Assembly (NCBI GenBank): GCA_036924285.1
Contig: JAYKYS010000002.1
Span: 34,766,501-34,830,500 of the forward strand
DNA from: Asterella californica
Taxonomy: Eukaryota; Streptophyta; Marchantiopsida; Marchantiales; Aytoniaceae
Length of the DNA: 64,000 nt
Reading direction: 5' to 3'
Part shown: piece by piece, positions 33,863 to 45,529 of the stretch
Layout of the letters: each line of letters starts with the position of its first letter
How positions within the stretch are numbered: position 1 is the first letter of the stretch
The notes under the pieces: generated by a model
What the model was told of the DNA's origin: nothing
Databases searched by the model: none
Seen by the model: only the letters and a program-made list of their open reading frames with translations
Translations under genes and position numbers: made by a program

Positions 33863-36800
33863 TTAGTGCGCTTTGGTTGTAGCACGTTTCCCGGGGCTGA
33901 AGAAGCTGTACTTTGAAGCCCTCCCGGGGAGCTTCCTAGCCGAGCTACAGTTTCCCGCTATGCTACAAAAGCCTACCGCCTTAAGTTTGGTTCCAGGAGG
34001 CAGCTTAGGAGTGTTTTTTTTCGCCATCTGAACGTTAAGGTTTTGTTCAACCTCCTTCTTGGTGACCCGCGCCTTCTTCGTGAAAACCACGCCTTTCTCT
34101 TGGTCCACAGCTGGAGTTGGATTATCTTGAGGCACCTTTCTCTTTCGAGTGTCGCTGTTAGTTTTCTGAGGTTGGTGTCCTGTTGCTCGTTGAATCCTAC
34201 TTTTGGGGGCTCTGATATCTTGGGATATTGCTGACTTCGCTACTCCTTTAGTGGCAGGTCCTCGATTCCGGACGATCCGCCGGGCTGATTCTGACTGGCC
34301 ACTGCTTTCGGCTGTCAAACCGGCGTAGTCGGGGCATCCATCCTCAGAGCTCAGAACTTCCACTGATTCGGACTCGACTTGCCTATGCTCCCGGCCTCCA
34401 CTTGAATCCCTGGCGCTTGACCCCGACAAATCCAGCTTGCGCTTGCGACTAGGTTTCACAGACTTCGCACGATTCGGTGAGATGGATTTTCCGACATGAT
34501 CAGTCATCAACTGCTCCCTTTTCAAAATCTTATGCAGAGGTGAATTTACATGCTCGTTCTCCTTGTTCTCCTTCAGAGCATACCGGTATGACCTCTTGCG
34601 GAATTCAGCTTCTTGATCCAGGTCGGTCTCTCTGTCAGATGCCCTTGTGATGTGCACCTGTCCATCGGTGTCCATCGGAGTCTTTGGTAAGAGCGTAAGA
34701 GTACTCAACTGACAACTAAACTGACTTGATCCCTGTAGTACAGAAACATAACAGAGGATATATATATTCTTCCATGACAGGCCGAGTATAACGTAGGAAA
34801 GGGTGCAGTGAATTCGTGATTCATGTGTGTGTATTTTGATCATGTGTTTATGGTAAGGAAAGGACTTGAGATGTAAGTAACGACCTTGAACCTGGTGGGC
34901 TTGACGAGCTCGAACACCAGTGCGTCCCCATCCTCCAGACCATGATCAACGGAGAAGCCTCTCCATCCACCGCTGAGGCCGGATTTATTATGCAAGTATA
35001 CGGTTTCCCATTCTAACCCATCTTCATCTTCCAAGGTAACCAAGATATCTGTGCTGAAATGCATTTTACAGAAAGCATGCGGCAATCCCTGTGATGTATA
35101 CGAACAACCTTAGCTACAGTCAGGCCAGCGTGCATCACTCAACGATCCAATATAATCCGTATATGAACTATTAACAGACTTCAACTTCTGCAAATCCACT
35201 TATAGCTAGCCGCAGCTGGATTCTTACATTGGTGTAGCTAACATACCAGCCAAAAGCCGCCTGAGACGTGAGATTTTAGCATGGCCTTGACGAATGATGG
35301 GTATTCAGTACAGACTTTCGTAGCCCTCAAAGCAGCCTCGGTTTTGGCCGGTGATGAGATAATACCCCGTTTCAATACTCGTCCTACGCCCCTACTACGA
35401 GACATCAACCATGCGTTAAAATTCATGTCCAGCTGCAGAAGGTTCTAAATGAACTTTCGGAATGCGATTACAGCTGTAAGATTACACTGGATTCTGATTG
35501 AGCTTCAATGTGAAAATGGGTAATATTGTACAACAACCAGGAGCAGGTGGCATTTAGAAGGCAGTTACCTCCGGCGACACCCTTCCTCTAGCACAACCAC
35601 TTTTGCCTGCATACGAAGCCAAGAAAACCGACGTTATCATCGTGTTCCCAGTCGTTAAATGCACCTTTACCAGATATATAATGGTACACGGTAAAGTAGT
35701 TTTCTGAGAAAACAGTAACTGATACTGATACTACGTTTAGACGAGGTCTGCCCGTCTGTTACTTCGGTTATAATAAGGACATTTCAAACCGAGCGTCTCG
35801 AGCTAAGGGTCTAGTGACTCATAGAGAGCGATATACGCGAGGCCGTGACTTTCTGTCAGTCCCCGTTGCAAAATACAGATACGTATTTCCTAAGAAAAGC
35901 AACTCGAAACGATGACCATCCCACTCCTACGCAGGCAATCTAAGCCCTGTCCATTGCGGTGCTCAACGAGCTCCAACCGACAGGCATCGACGACAATTTA
36001 CCGACTCCTCATTGAGACTATATGATTGCAGCTCCGAGCAAAAGCACTTTGTGATATTTCCCTGAGAATGACGGTTTCAGCTCGATGCAAAAACACCTCA
36101 ACCGAAGATCTATTCAAGTCATCAAATGAAAAGTCGGATCCACATCTGATCACGAGCTGGCGGACGATGAAATAATACTTAATACCTCCTTGTAGCTAAT
36201 AGAAGGATTCCTAGTCAATCTAGGTGAACGTCTTGTTTCAACGACAGACTTCTCCAGAACAAAAGTCGATCTCCTCTGGAAACACCACAGACGCACATCA
36301 TAATTCAGAGTTACTGCTAACGAAGGCAAGGGTAGCAATAAGTGCTGGGATGCAATGCTGTACACTCATGAACAACTGCAGCATAGAATAGATCGAGTAC
36401 CCCAACTCACCACTGTTTTCTTTGGAGTTGTGGCCTTTGAAGGGTTCTTCCTGAATAGACTCGCTTGCTCGAACAAGCCAATATCCTGAATCAAAGACCA
36501 ACCATTCAGGAACTATTGTTCATTGGCTGCTCCAGCCTGTACCTACTCGTCGGACTGAAGGTGCGTAAGAGAGAACATCATCGCAACACATATCTCCTCT
36601 TACAACACACTTCAAGATTATCATGAAACTTATATACTCGCATCATGAGATATACAGCAGTTCGAATCAAGAACTACACGCATAAACAGAGGTAGCACGC
36701 AAAAACTGAACTCCGTAACATGAAGCTCGCAATGAAACTTAGAATTCAGACATCAAAGGCTCATACGCGACGCTAGGCTCTACACAAAGATATCGTCCCG

Positions 36801-37531
36801 TACATCTGTATGTGTTCCTAAAGGGTGTAACTTAAATTCAGAGTTAAGGTGGCCCAAAGTTGGCCATCACGGCTCTGTTACAGCACAGACACGGATACAC
36901 TGCAATTATAACCGTAATTCGTAAACATGCTGCAACCTGGGATCCTCCAGCATTTATTAGTAATAGCTTGTTCATATACCGACTGTACACTGGTACACTC
37001 GCTCTTGAACTGTCGTTAGCCGAAAAGATACCTCCCAGCAATTTTCTCCCGGCGATGCTGAGAACTCTCAACTACAGAGCACATACTATGGTGGGATGTT
37101 ACACACGTGAATTGTAGATATAAGAGCGAAGGAAAGAACATGGAACATAAGATGCTCTTTAATTGCAGTGAAAGAGAAGCTCAGGAGACCGAGGAAATTT
37201 GACAATAAGTTGATTCAATCTTTGCCTTCATTACTGTATTTACTGGGGGATGAAAACGGAAGAAAACTGCACCGGGTTTAGATTTTCAAATAGCTTATCC
37301 CTAAGTCTTGCAGGCCTGAACACTAGGTGCGCCAACTGTCCAGGGCAACTCAAGAGTATAACATGTAAACCACAGAAACAGAAAGAAAAATACCAATTGT
37401 GAACTCACTTTCAATCGCTTTCTGTTTTCTTCAATTCTCTTAAGCCGCAACTCCTCGTAAGGCAGTTTGTCAGTCACATGGTCAGGATAGTCGCTCCGTT
37501 TTGCAGCCACGACTACCCGTTTTGCAGCCAT
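33863..37531 (-). CDS. B3-domain DNA-binding protein (At3g19184/At5g42700 type), about six exons
   Basis: Exons on the minus strand, all phase 0: 37409-37531 (MAAKRVVVAAKRSDYPD, then LPYEELRLKRIEENRKRLK, the family N-terminal motif), 36411-36485, 36186-36275 (TRRSPRLTRNPSISYKE, counterpart of the RRSSRVANxPxxxYKE motif), 35247-35432 (EYPSFVKAMLKSHVSGGFWL), about 34882-35088 (GLPHAFCKMHFSTDIL, then LSGGWRGFSVDHGL and EDGDALVFELVKPTRFK) and 33863 to about 34708. Exons 4 and 5 form one complete B3 domain. The donor of exon 5 and acceptor of exon 6 are uncertain. Exon 6 is long, disordered, and Lys/Arg- and Ser-rich, with NLS-like SRKRKLD and KKARVTKKE. B3 proteins are plant-specific sequence-specific DNA binders in the nucleus. 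Target unknown. The long C-terminal tail goes beyond the usual short Arabidopsis members. Confidence 0.85.
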
Positions 37532-39869
37532 TACGAAAAGCCTTTCCTGAATGGAGTCACGCTCTGAGTTAGATGTCGACTACAATAAACGTAAAACGGG
37601 TAAACTGAGCAGCACACAACGAGATCTCTCCACACTTCTTGGCTACACTACCAGGAGGGTTTGGCAGCCATCGTTTTACTGTCGATTTGGAACATCGCTA
37701 TTCCGGATCAATAACTTTCAAGTATTTTCAGTCCATAAAACGCATCACTAACGCTTGTACTGGAACCGCCCATTCCAAGATCACAGTGAAGACAAGCATG
37801 AAAGTGGGTAGCAGAAATACAGGGTAGTGGAAACTGCGGGCAGATAACATTCATTGGGGTCCTAATCTAATAGACGTACAGTCCAAATCCGCTACTGAGA
37901 GCTCTACTCAGAAAACTCGTATTCTCTGACGTTGGTCCAGAGCAGGGACTGTTATCTGCACCAAAATAGTGAAGGACGTGACGTCAGCTGTAGAGGATCA
38001 AGCCAAATAGTACGAGTTCCTGAACCATGAGCATTTTACATGTGTTTAGAGTATCGAACCTTTAGGCACAATCCGCCGATTTGCTGTCAAACATAAGACC
38101 GATTCATATCAGACCGACTGATCGGACTACGATCAGCCGTCCCAAAACCCCTGCCTACATTTTAGGCTTAACCCTCGTCCGTCATTGAGATGCCTACATA
38201 CACTCCACCCAGTGGACAGGTTCTCGCTCTGCAATTTCTTACCACTGTATATTTCGGTAAGCACTGTCATGTACTCGTGTACGGTTAGGGAAAAAATCAC
38301 ATGAGGCCAGTTTTGGAGACCATTTCTGGTGTCCGTACTTGCTTAAATCATGCAACTCCGAACGTGCTATTGGATCATATGCTCAAGAACAGTGCATATT
38401 CAGGATATGAACGCAGAACCTTCACACTAACAGCGATGAGTTCTTCCCAGCGCAAACGCCCTCACTTCACCTCTGTTCGGCGGCTGACGAAACATAAATT
38501 TCCAGCAACCGGCCTCTACAATGCATTGTTCTACTTTATGCAGGATCCAGATCCCCATCCAAGCTCCACTGCTTCATACCTCTCAGCAACATCATGCACG
38601 GAGAGGGCTGGGGCGAAAACTACAATTATAGTGGAGCTTCACTGGAGGTAAGGAATGGCTGCAGACAGAAGCTCTACAACTCCCCCACTATAAGAAGCGA
38701 GTGTGCACCTGGCCGCTCTAACGAGAAGTACAGTGCCGGGCCGTTGAGGAGCTACCACCTCCTTCTGACTCTCGAGCCGCATCTGTCCTCGCTCAGTGGG
38801 ACAAAGGCACTGATAAGCGAAATCTGCAGCTCCTAGACAAGTTCCATACTTGCTCTTACTGGTTTGAAGCTGATATCGCCGCTTGACGTCTGTGTTTGTC
38901 ATCCCTCTCTAACGACTGCTCGCTACGTCATAATGGATTCGAGCACAAGACCACCCGAGACCAAGGGACAACGACATCCTTCAAGTGTGCGGTAATAAAT
39001 GTAAATATAGACCTTACCACGTCAAATCTTGCAACATCCCTAGGAAAGTCCAGTTTTCAGTAATCCTGACGTACTCGCCATCTCATCTTGCAGACGAAGA
39101 AGGAGACATGGATCTGTCAGTTTAGTCTGTACTATCGAGAACAGGAATATTTCTCTCTCGCACACACACAGCTAGATTTAAATTTCTGCGTCCCGCCCAA
39201 GGTCATGCTTCTGTCGTTCGACTCTCGCTCTCTTGGGCAGCCTCGGGAACTGTTGTAACGAGAGCGGGGGAAAGAACCAGGAAGCTTACAGGAATTTGGG
39301 GACACGGACACGTGGCGGTCCAGTATTCATTCTTCTTGGATGATCTCCTCTCATGGACGCATCTCCTGTTTGTAAACATCCTCCCTATACGACAACAAAC
39401 AGTCATATCTTCCCTTGTTTATTCTGACTACTGGAGTGGGTGCAGTACCATCACTGACCCATAAGAGATCACAGATCGTTAGGTACGTACGTTGGGTGAT
39501 GCACAAGCTCCTTCTGTATTTTTGGCTGGTAAAGAGTTCACGAGCTCCAGTATTCCCAGTTTGGAAAGATTAGCTATCAGCGACTGCATGAGAATATAAC
39601 GTGGAGGTTATGGAGCTCATGGCGGTAGTCAATGTGCAGCCACGTGGCCGTTCAGTTAAACGGGTTGTCACAGGAAGCAACTTCACTTGTGGCTTTGGAG
39701 CTCTAGACCACGGTATGGTCTACCGACTCATATAGAGTAGAGGCGCTTTCCGGAGGAGCGGACATAGACTCTGATTTTGTCAATCACCTACAAATGACAA
39801 GAGACTACAGTATTTGCATTTAAGTTGCAAACTTGTCCTTGTTTGTAAGTTGTTGGAAATTATTTGGTG
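37532..39869. other. Intergenic upstream of the B3 gene
   Basis: No recognised gene. A possible exon-like reading MHGEGWGENYNYSGASLE followed by GTAAGG lies at 38594-38650 on the plus strand, but I cannot link it to other exons or a family. The B3 promoter should lie at the left edge. Confidence 0.35.
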
Positions 39870-39982
39870 TTCTTACAGTCAAGGCAGGAACTAGAGTACC
39901 GTAGCGCTTTTTAACTTAAATAAGTATTTATTTCAGTTTTGCCAACTATAATCTTAGTTGATAAACTATCGTTGGATTGTTA
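39870..39982 (+). repeat. 113-bp direct repeat, copy 1
   Basis: Starts GTTCTTACAGTCAAGGCAGG and contains CTAGAGTACCGTAGCGC; nearly identical to 40534-40646. Together they bracket about 550 bp like short terminal repeats. Confidence 0.8.
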
Positions 39983-40000
39983 ATAAGGCTGTATATTTCA

Positions 40001-40081
40001 CCCATGTACACTTATACAGTGTACATGGGGTATAATTTAGAGCTAACTTTTTTTTAAGGAAGGGTTAGCTTTAAATTATAT
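40001..40081. repeat. Two adjacent hairpins, one of the TAACCCTT family
   Basis: A perfect 12-bp hairpin CCCATGTACACT/AGTGTACATGGG (loop TATAC) at 40001-40029. A weaker member of the dispersed family follows at about 40033-40081, with arms TATAATTTAGAGCTAAC and GTTAGCTTTAAATTATA. Confidence 0.75.
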
Positions 40082-40533
40082 CTTAATCATTGACTCTACT
40101 TGTAAAAAGGACTTCACTTATAGCTCCATACGTTCAAGGTATTCTCATTGCACTTATGGGTTCTTTTGGTTTTCACAAGCAATGTGTTCCGCTCACAAGA
40201 GAAGTCTAAATTAAATTTTAAATTTTAATATATTAAATTTAGCACATTACATTTGACTTGAATGTTTTGGAGTAAATTTAAATTTAAACACAATTTGACT
40301 TGGATGTTTTCACGAAACCGAGCGCGATTTTCACTGTATATACGGCACCCTCGATTTCCTTCACCGCACTCCAGTAAAACAAGTGTGTTTAAATTTACAC
40401 TGCACCCCAGTAACACAAGTGTATTTAAATTTACACTGCACCCCCCCCTTCACTGTAGCTCAATAAAACAAAAGTATTTACATTTACACTGCATCCCCGA
40501 CTTCCTCACTGTACAAGTCCGTGAGGAATGATA

Positions 40534-40646
40534 TGTTCTTACGGTCAAGGCAGGAACTAGAGTACCGTAGCGCTTTTTAACTTAATAAGTATTTATTTCA
40601 GTTTTGCGAACTAGAATCTTAGTTGATTACTATCGTTGGATTGTTA
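40534..40646 (+). repeat. 113-bp direct repeat, copy 2
   Basis: Matches 39870-39982 with a few differences (GTTCTTACGGTCAAGG at the start). It leads straight into the tandem hairpin units. Confidence 0.8.
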
Positions 40647-41300
40647 TATCCAGGAAGGAGGATATTATTCATACGTTAATTAATATTCTAACTTTTCCGA
40701 TGAGAAGGATTAGAATATTAATTAACATCCTCGGCAAACACGCGATATAACAATTAGGACTCCGGACTTATATCCTCAGGAACGCACCAGCCTGCTCTTC
40801 ACTTATGAGTTCTCTCCGGATGAGGCTACTCCGGGACAGATTAACATATAATAATTATATGGACTAATTTAATTTTTTATAATAGCTTATAAGAATATAT
40901 TTTTATAACACTTACACATATTTTGATAAGAGAAAACGAAATTCAGTGTACAACACCGTGGGGAAGGATATTCATATCATGTATACTGAAGTGTACATGA
41001 GGTGTACGTTAATTAATATTCTAACCCTTCCGATGGAAAGGGTTAGAATATTAATTAACGTCCTCGACAAACGGCGCGATATAACAATTAGGGCTCCGGA
41101 CTTATACCCCAGGAATACATCAGCCCACTCTTCACTTATGGGTTCTCTCCGGATGAGTTGGCTACTCCGGGACAGATGAACATATAATATTTATAAAATA
41201 ATTTAATTTTTATAACACTTACACATATCCTGATAAGAGAAAACGAAATTCACTGTACAAGGCCTTGGGGAAGGATATGGACTTGCGGATCGACAGAGTG
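40647..41300. repeat. Tandem repeat, period 333 bp, each with a 52-bp hairpin
   Basis: Two units and the start of a third. Hairpins lie at 40675-40726 and 41008-41059 (arms GTTAATTAATATTCTAAC plus ACTTTTCC or CCCTTCC). Shared blocks include CGCGATATAACAATTAGG, TTCTCTCCGGATGAG and CTACTCCGGGACAGAT. The units end with GATAAGAGAAAACGAAATTC. Satellite-like, non-coding. Confidence 0.8.
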
Positions 41301-41759
41301 TCTCAGATCTGCGTGGCATAATCATTATAATTATACCACCTAAGATAAATCTTAGACGTTCTGGAGATCTTAGATGATATCCGGAGGTCTTGACGATTAC
41401 GATGAAGATCTCTGGATTTTTGTTACCTAGATATACACAGGTCAGGTCATGAAATTTTTAGGACAATGAGCCGGACACACAGTTGTGTTCTGATTTATGT
41501 TTATCATTTTTTAGTAACGAACATACCAGATGGCTAGAGACGATGAGCAAATATCAATAGATCCATGTGGTAACCATATTCATATTATTCCATCTCTTTA
41601 TCATTTATTTCTCTTATTTTATAAACTTATATAATATATATATATATCTTAACCAAATATATGACATGAGTAAAAGAAACCCTTAGTTCTTTATTTATTT
41701 ATTTCTAAGGTGATCGATAGTAAAACATAGATCATAGCTTATCTTTGAGAAATCGAGTT

Positions 41760-42250
41760 CATTTTTGAAATATGATCGGAACATTATACAATCCGAATGA
41801 CATCACTTGAAATACAAATGTTCTTCAAAGCATAATGAATGTAGTCAACTGATGGTACTCCTATGCTACCTTGATTTTGGTTATCTTCACTATAACCATC
41901 ACCAAAGTTGTACCACTCATGACTAGCAATTTTCTCCAAAATATCATCTATAAATGACATAGGATAATAATCATTTTTGGTAACTACATTTAACTTCTTA
42001 TAGTCTATGTACATTCACAACTTATCATTGTTCTTCTTGACAATCACAATGAGGAAGACTCATTTTGAGTTCTCCACTTTGTAGACGAAACTCGTATCTT
42101 TAACTTGAATATATCTTCTTTGACCATCATTGTTGTTGTAGGATTGACCCTCCTCAGCTTCTGTCGGATTGATCTTGAATTCTCCTCCATTTTGATTCGA
42201 TAAGTCTCTAGAGTCATCTGCTTCAAATCCTTATAATTGAAAGTAAACAC
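41760..42250 (-). pseudogene. E1-B reverse transcriptase remnant
   Basis: Broken frames show NYKDLKQMTLETYRI, then MYIDYKKLNVVTKNDYYP, FIDDILEKIASHEWYNFGDG, and finally FQVMSFGLYNVPIIFQ, the fingers and palm of a Ty3-type reverse transcriptase (counterparts of DYRKLN, FIDE.LE and MPFGLCNAPATFQ). The catalytic YxDD block is not reached; similarity stops at about 41750. Confidence 0.75.
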
Positions 42251-43488
42251 ATGGATATATTTTTGAAATATATATAAGAATCAACTTTTCTCATCTTGAG
42301 TGACATTTATATCAAACTTCAAGGAAGAGAGTCTTGTCACAATCTCTGCCTCACTCAACTCTTCTTTGTCAAGGTCTTTTTCATTGTTGGACGAGATAAC
42401 AAATCAATAACACTAAACTGATGCAATGATTCATCTCGTTCAAATCTTTCATCATCTGACGAGGATGCTTGAACGTAAGAATCTCCTGTATCTATCTCTG
42501 AGACGCTTTGATCGTCCTCCGTATCATATTCTCAATAGTCACTAGTGGGTCTATCAGAATCAAAAGTCACAACTCCAACACTCGAGAGAGGTACTATCAC
42601 CTTATGATCTCTATGTCTAATTCGTAAATATCTCTTGTGTCATCTATATGTGGTGCGCACAACTCTCAACCAAGACCTACCTAAGAGTAAATCGTAACTA
42701 TAGCCCTTTATCACTTGAACTTTCATCACAAGCACAACCACCTTCTCTGACACACCAAGAGATTTTACCCATTGCTTGTTAGTCATCTCCAACAAATGCT
42801 AATCGAGAGAGTTGGTTCCATCCTCAAATTCTTCATCAATCTCTCTGATATGGCATTTATGACTGACCCTCCATCAATCAACGAGTTAGAGACGTAGTGA
42901 TCATTCAATCAAACTTTAATCTTTGAAGCTTTAGAGCATACCTTTGAAGCATGCACATCTATCACATCAACTCCCATGGACTTTGATGTTTTACTCTGGG
43001 AATTTTTCTTCTTGCTTTTCTTAGAACTCAGTCCTCCTCTGATTCTCTTAGTAAACTAAGGTTGAGTGTAATCAGTTGTCCAACTGTGATGTTGACTTTC
43101 TGAGCATCTGCATCTTCAACCACCTCATATCTCACTTGAGAAGAGTTTGAGCTCTCTCCCTTCTCATAGATGAGATCTCGCACTACATCAATAGTAACCA
43201 CTCTCTTGTCTCGGCTTGTGATGACTTTCTTCCATCAATATTCACTCTGATAATTTCAGCACCTCTTGCTATGTTGTTAGGACAATTCTGTTAAAATGAG
43301 AACTTCAACAAGTTTGACATGTGATTCCTCCAAAGTTATCTTGATTTCTTCAATTATGATTATTGTCGTAATCTCTTTCACCTCCTCTTCCATCTTTGTT
43401 CCTCCATTCTTGTAGCTACACCATATTTATCTTGAAATCATCAAGTTAGCAGTAATTCTCTTCAACTTGGCATAAAATTCTAAGGTGG

Positions 43489-43492
43489 TAGT
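43489..43492. repeat. Target-site duplication of DNMT/PHD copy 2, left
   Basis: TAGT, repeated at 51391-51394. The unoccupied site in E1-A reads GGTGGCAGTAGACATC, with one copy, so the duplication is confirmed by an empty relative. Confidence 0.85.
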
Positions 43493-43599
43493 TGTCGTGC
43501 GCATACACATCGCTACACAACATACATCGCTGTCAAAAGAACACCATACATACACATAACACATGGACGATGTCATACACATACACAAGTGTACCACAA
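43493..43599 (-). repeat. Repeat A, terminal copy (DNMT/PHD copy 2)
   Basis: 107 bp; differs from the internal A at two positions. It abuts the TAGT duplication, so it belongs to the element. Confidence 0.9.
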
Positions 43600-43882
43600 T
43601 GATAACAAGGTATGTACTCACTCCACCTGCCAACAGGCACTAGAGAATCACTACAGTCGAGCGAAATCCACTATGTGCTCGCAGAGAATCCAGATCTCAC
43701 TCTCAAGACTACCCACCATAGCCAGGAGCTTGAAGGCTCAACTTGAAGAACTGAGGTCTCCAAGCCCCTACCTGCGAAGTATACCCCTTGTGGACACTCT
43801 CACCAACTTGTCCTAACGGCCTTACCGGGGTCCGTCACTTTGCACTCGGTCAACCTAGCCGAGTTACCAAACTGACGTGACA
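43600..43882 (-). repeat. Repeat B, 3' copy (DNMT/PHD copy 2)
   Basis: 283 bp from TGTCACGTCAG to CTTGTTATCA, matching 51109-51390. Flanked on both sides by A. Confidence 0.92.
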
Positions 43883-43884
43883 GC

Positions 43885-43991
43885 TGTCGTGCACATACAC
43901 ATCGCTACACAACATACATCGCTGTCAAAGGAACACCATACATACACATAACACATGGACGATGTCATACACATACACAAGTGTACCACAA
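43885..43991 (-). repeat. Repeat A, internal copy (DNMT/PHD copy 2)
   Basis: 107 bp, separated from B by the dinucleotide GC, exactly as in copy 1. Confidence 0.9.
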
Positions 43992-44150
43992 TCGCCCCCC
44001 TAACTGGCGGTTAGGTCCCTCTAACTCCAGATAGCTCCATATCTCAACTACGTGATATACACCTTCATGGGTGCAAGGATCAGGAGGCCGGGTGCTACAT
44101 TGCCCCATCGTTAGTCGCCTGTCTGCAATCCATACCACGCAAAGATCTAA

Positions 44151-45266
44151 TCAAAACATACTCCAATCAGTATGCAGTTGGAAAGGACGTCCTCTAACGG
44201 GTCTCCTCAAGATGGGAGCAGATGTTAACCTATCCTTGAGCTCCACGAAAGCTCGCTCTTGCTCATCTTCCCACTGCCACTCCTGGTCCACCTTCATCAG
44301 CTTGGTCAATGGCTTCGCAATTGCACTAAATCTTTTCACGTATCGACGATAAAAGTTCACCAAACCAACAAATGCTCGAACTCGACTCACATCTGTGGGG
44401 CGTGGAATACGTGCAATGGCCTCGACCTTCGTCTGTTGAACACCCAACCCACCTGGGTAGATGGTGTGACCCAGATACTCTACCAACTCCTGGAAGAACT
44501 TGCACTTCCCAGGGTGTAACTTCAACCCATGAGCTCTCAACCGCTCGAACACATCTCGTAAGTGTCTCTCGTGCTCCTCCACTGTAGCACTATAGACTAA
44601 GATGTCGTCAATATAGCATCTGACAAAATCCAATCCTGCTAGGATCCTATCCATCACTCTTTGGAATTCAGCAGGGGCGTTCTTCAACCCAAATGGTAAG
44701 AACCGCCACTGATACAAACAATCCTTGCCGTGAGAGTCAATCCTCCAGAATGCAGTCTTGGGTTTATCTTCCTCTCTCACTGGCAACTGATGATACCCTA
44801 CTCGAAGATCCAAAGTACTGAAGACCTTCACATGCCCCACTGCATCAAATATCTCCTCAGGTGTCGGCATGGCATACTTATCGGACTTCGTCTGCCGATT
44901 GATAGGACGGTAGTCTCCACACATACGTCTATCCGTGTAGTTGCCATACATATCCTTCTTTGCTGGCATAACTGTGACAGATGCATACTCTCCATGCGAC
45001 ATCTCCACCAACCCAGCGTCCACCAAGTCTTGAGTCCTACTCTGGATCAAGGTTCTCTCCATGTCACTATACCTGTAAGGACGTCAAAAGATTGACGTGT
45101 CATTAGCCAAGTCGATCCGTATACTCGGTCCCTTCAAGGTACCCAAATCCTTCATACTAAAGGTAAAACAATTCCTGTAGCTCTTCAGGAATCTCTGAAC
45201 TCTTCGTCTCTCCTCTCCTATAAGCTTGGGTCCGATCTCCGGCTCCCAAGTATCCTCTGTCACCAT
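44151..45266 (-). pseudogene. Ty3-type reverse transcriptase, cut at RNase H
   Basis: The palm is well kept: CGDYRPINRQTKSDKYAMP, VFSTLDLRVGYHQLPV, RFLPFGLKNAPAEFQRVMD and the catalytic VRCYIDDILVYS. The thumb/connection LVEYLGHTIYPGG and FVGLVNFYRRYVKRFS follows. The frame ends at FQLHTDWS, the first catalytic Asp of RNase H, and then jumps into the 3' untranslated region. Thus RNase H, integrase and PHD finger are missing in this copy. A TGA at 45084 separates it from an upstream linker (45087-45266) in the same frame. The enzyme would copy element RNA in particles. Inactive here. Confidence 0.88.
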
Positions 45267-45529
45267 GCTAGAGGTAGAAGACGAAGTCGTTGACTGCTAT
45301 CTTGCAGCCTCTGGAGCAGTTTCCTTCTGCTCACCACCAACAACCTCCACCGCTACTGTGCGAAAAACTTCTGTAGTTCTAGCTACAAGCTCCACACTCT
45401 CTCCTACGACATCCCATGATGTCCAAGGATGACAAACTCTATGCGCCTCGCCCCCAGCCTTTGCCTCCACCGACCCGGTAGGCAAAGAGCTCAGGAGTGT
45501 CCGAGCAGTAACACCCGTCGATCGCATCC

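Noticed and set aside
38594..38650. Exon-like reading HGEGWGENYNYSGASLE with a donor-like end
   Set aside because: No neighbouring exons or family could be linked to it.
41630..41660. AT microsatellite as a functional element
   Set aside because: Ordinary short AT repeat in AT-rich DNA.
43493..43882. Reading B+A (about 390 bp) as a normal LTR
   Set aside because: The 5' end has B without A, and both copies have an extra A plus GC ahead of the 3' B, so a simple LTR does not fit.
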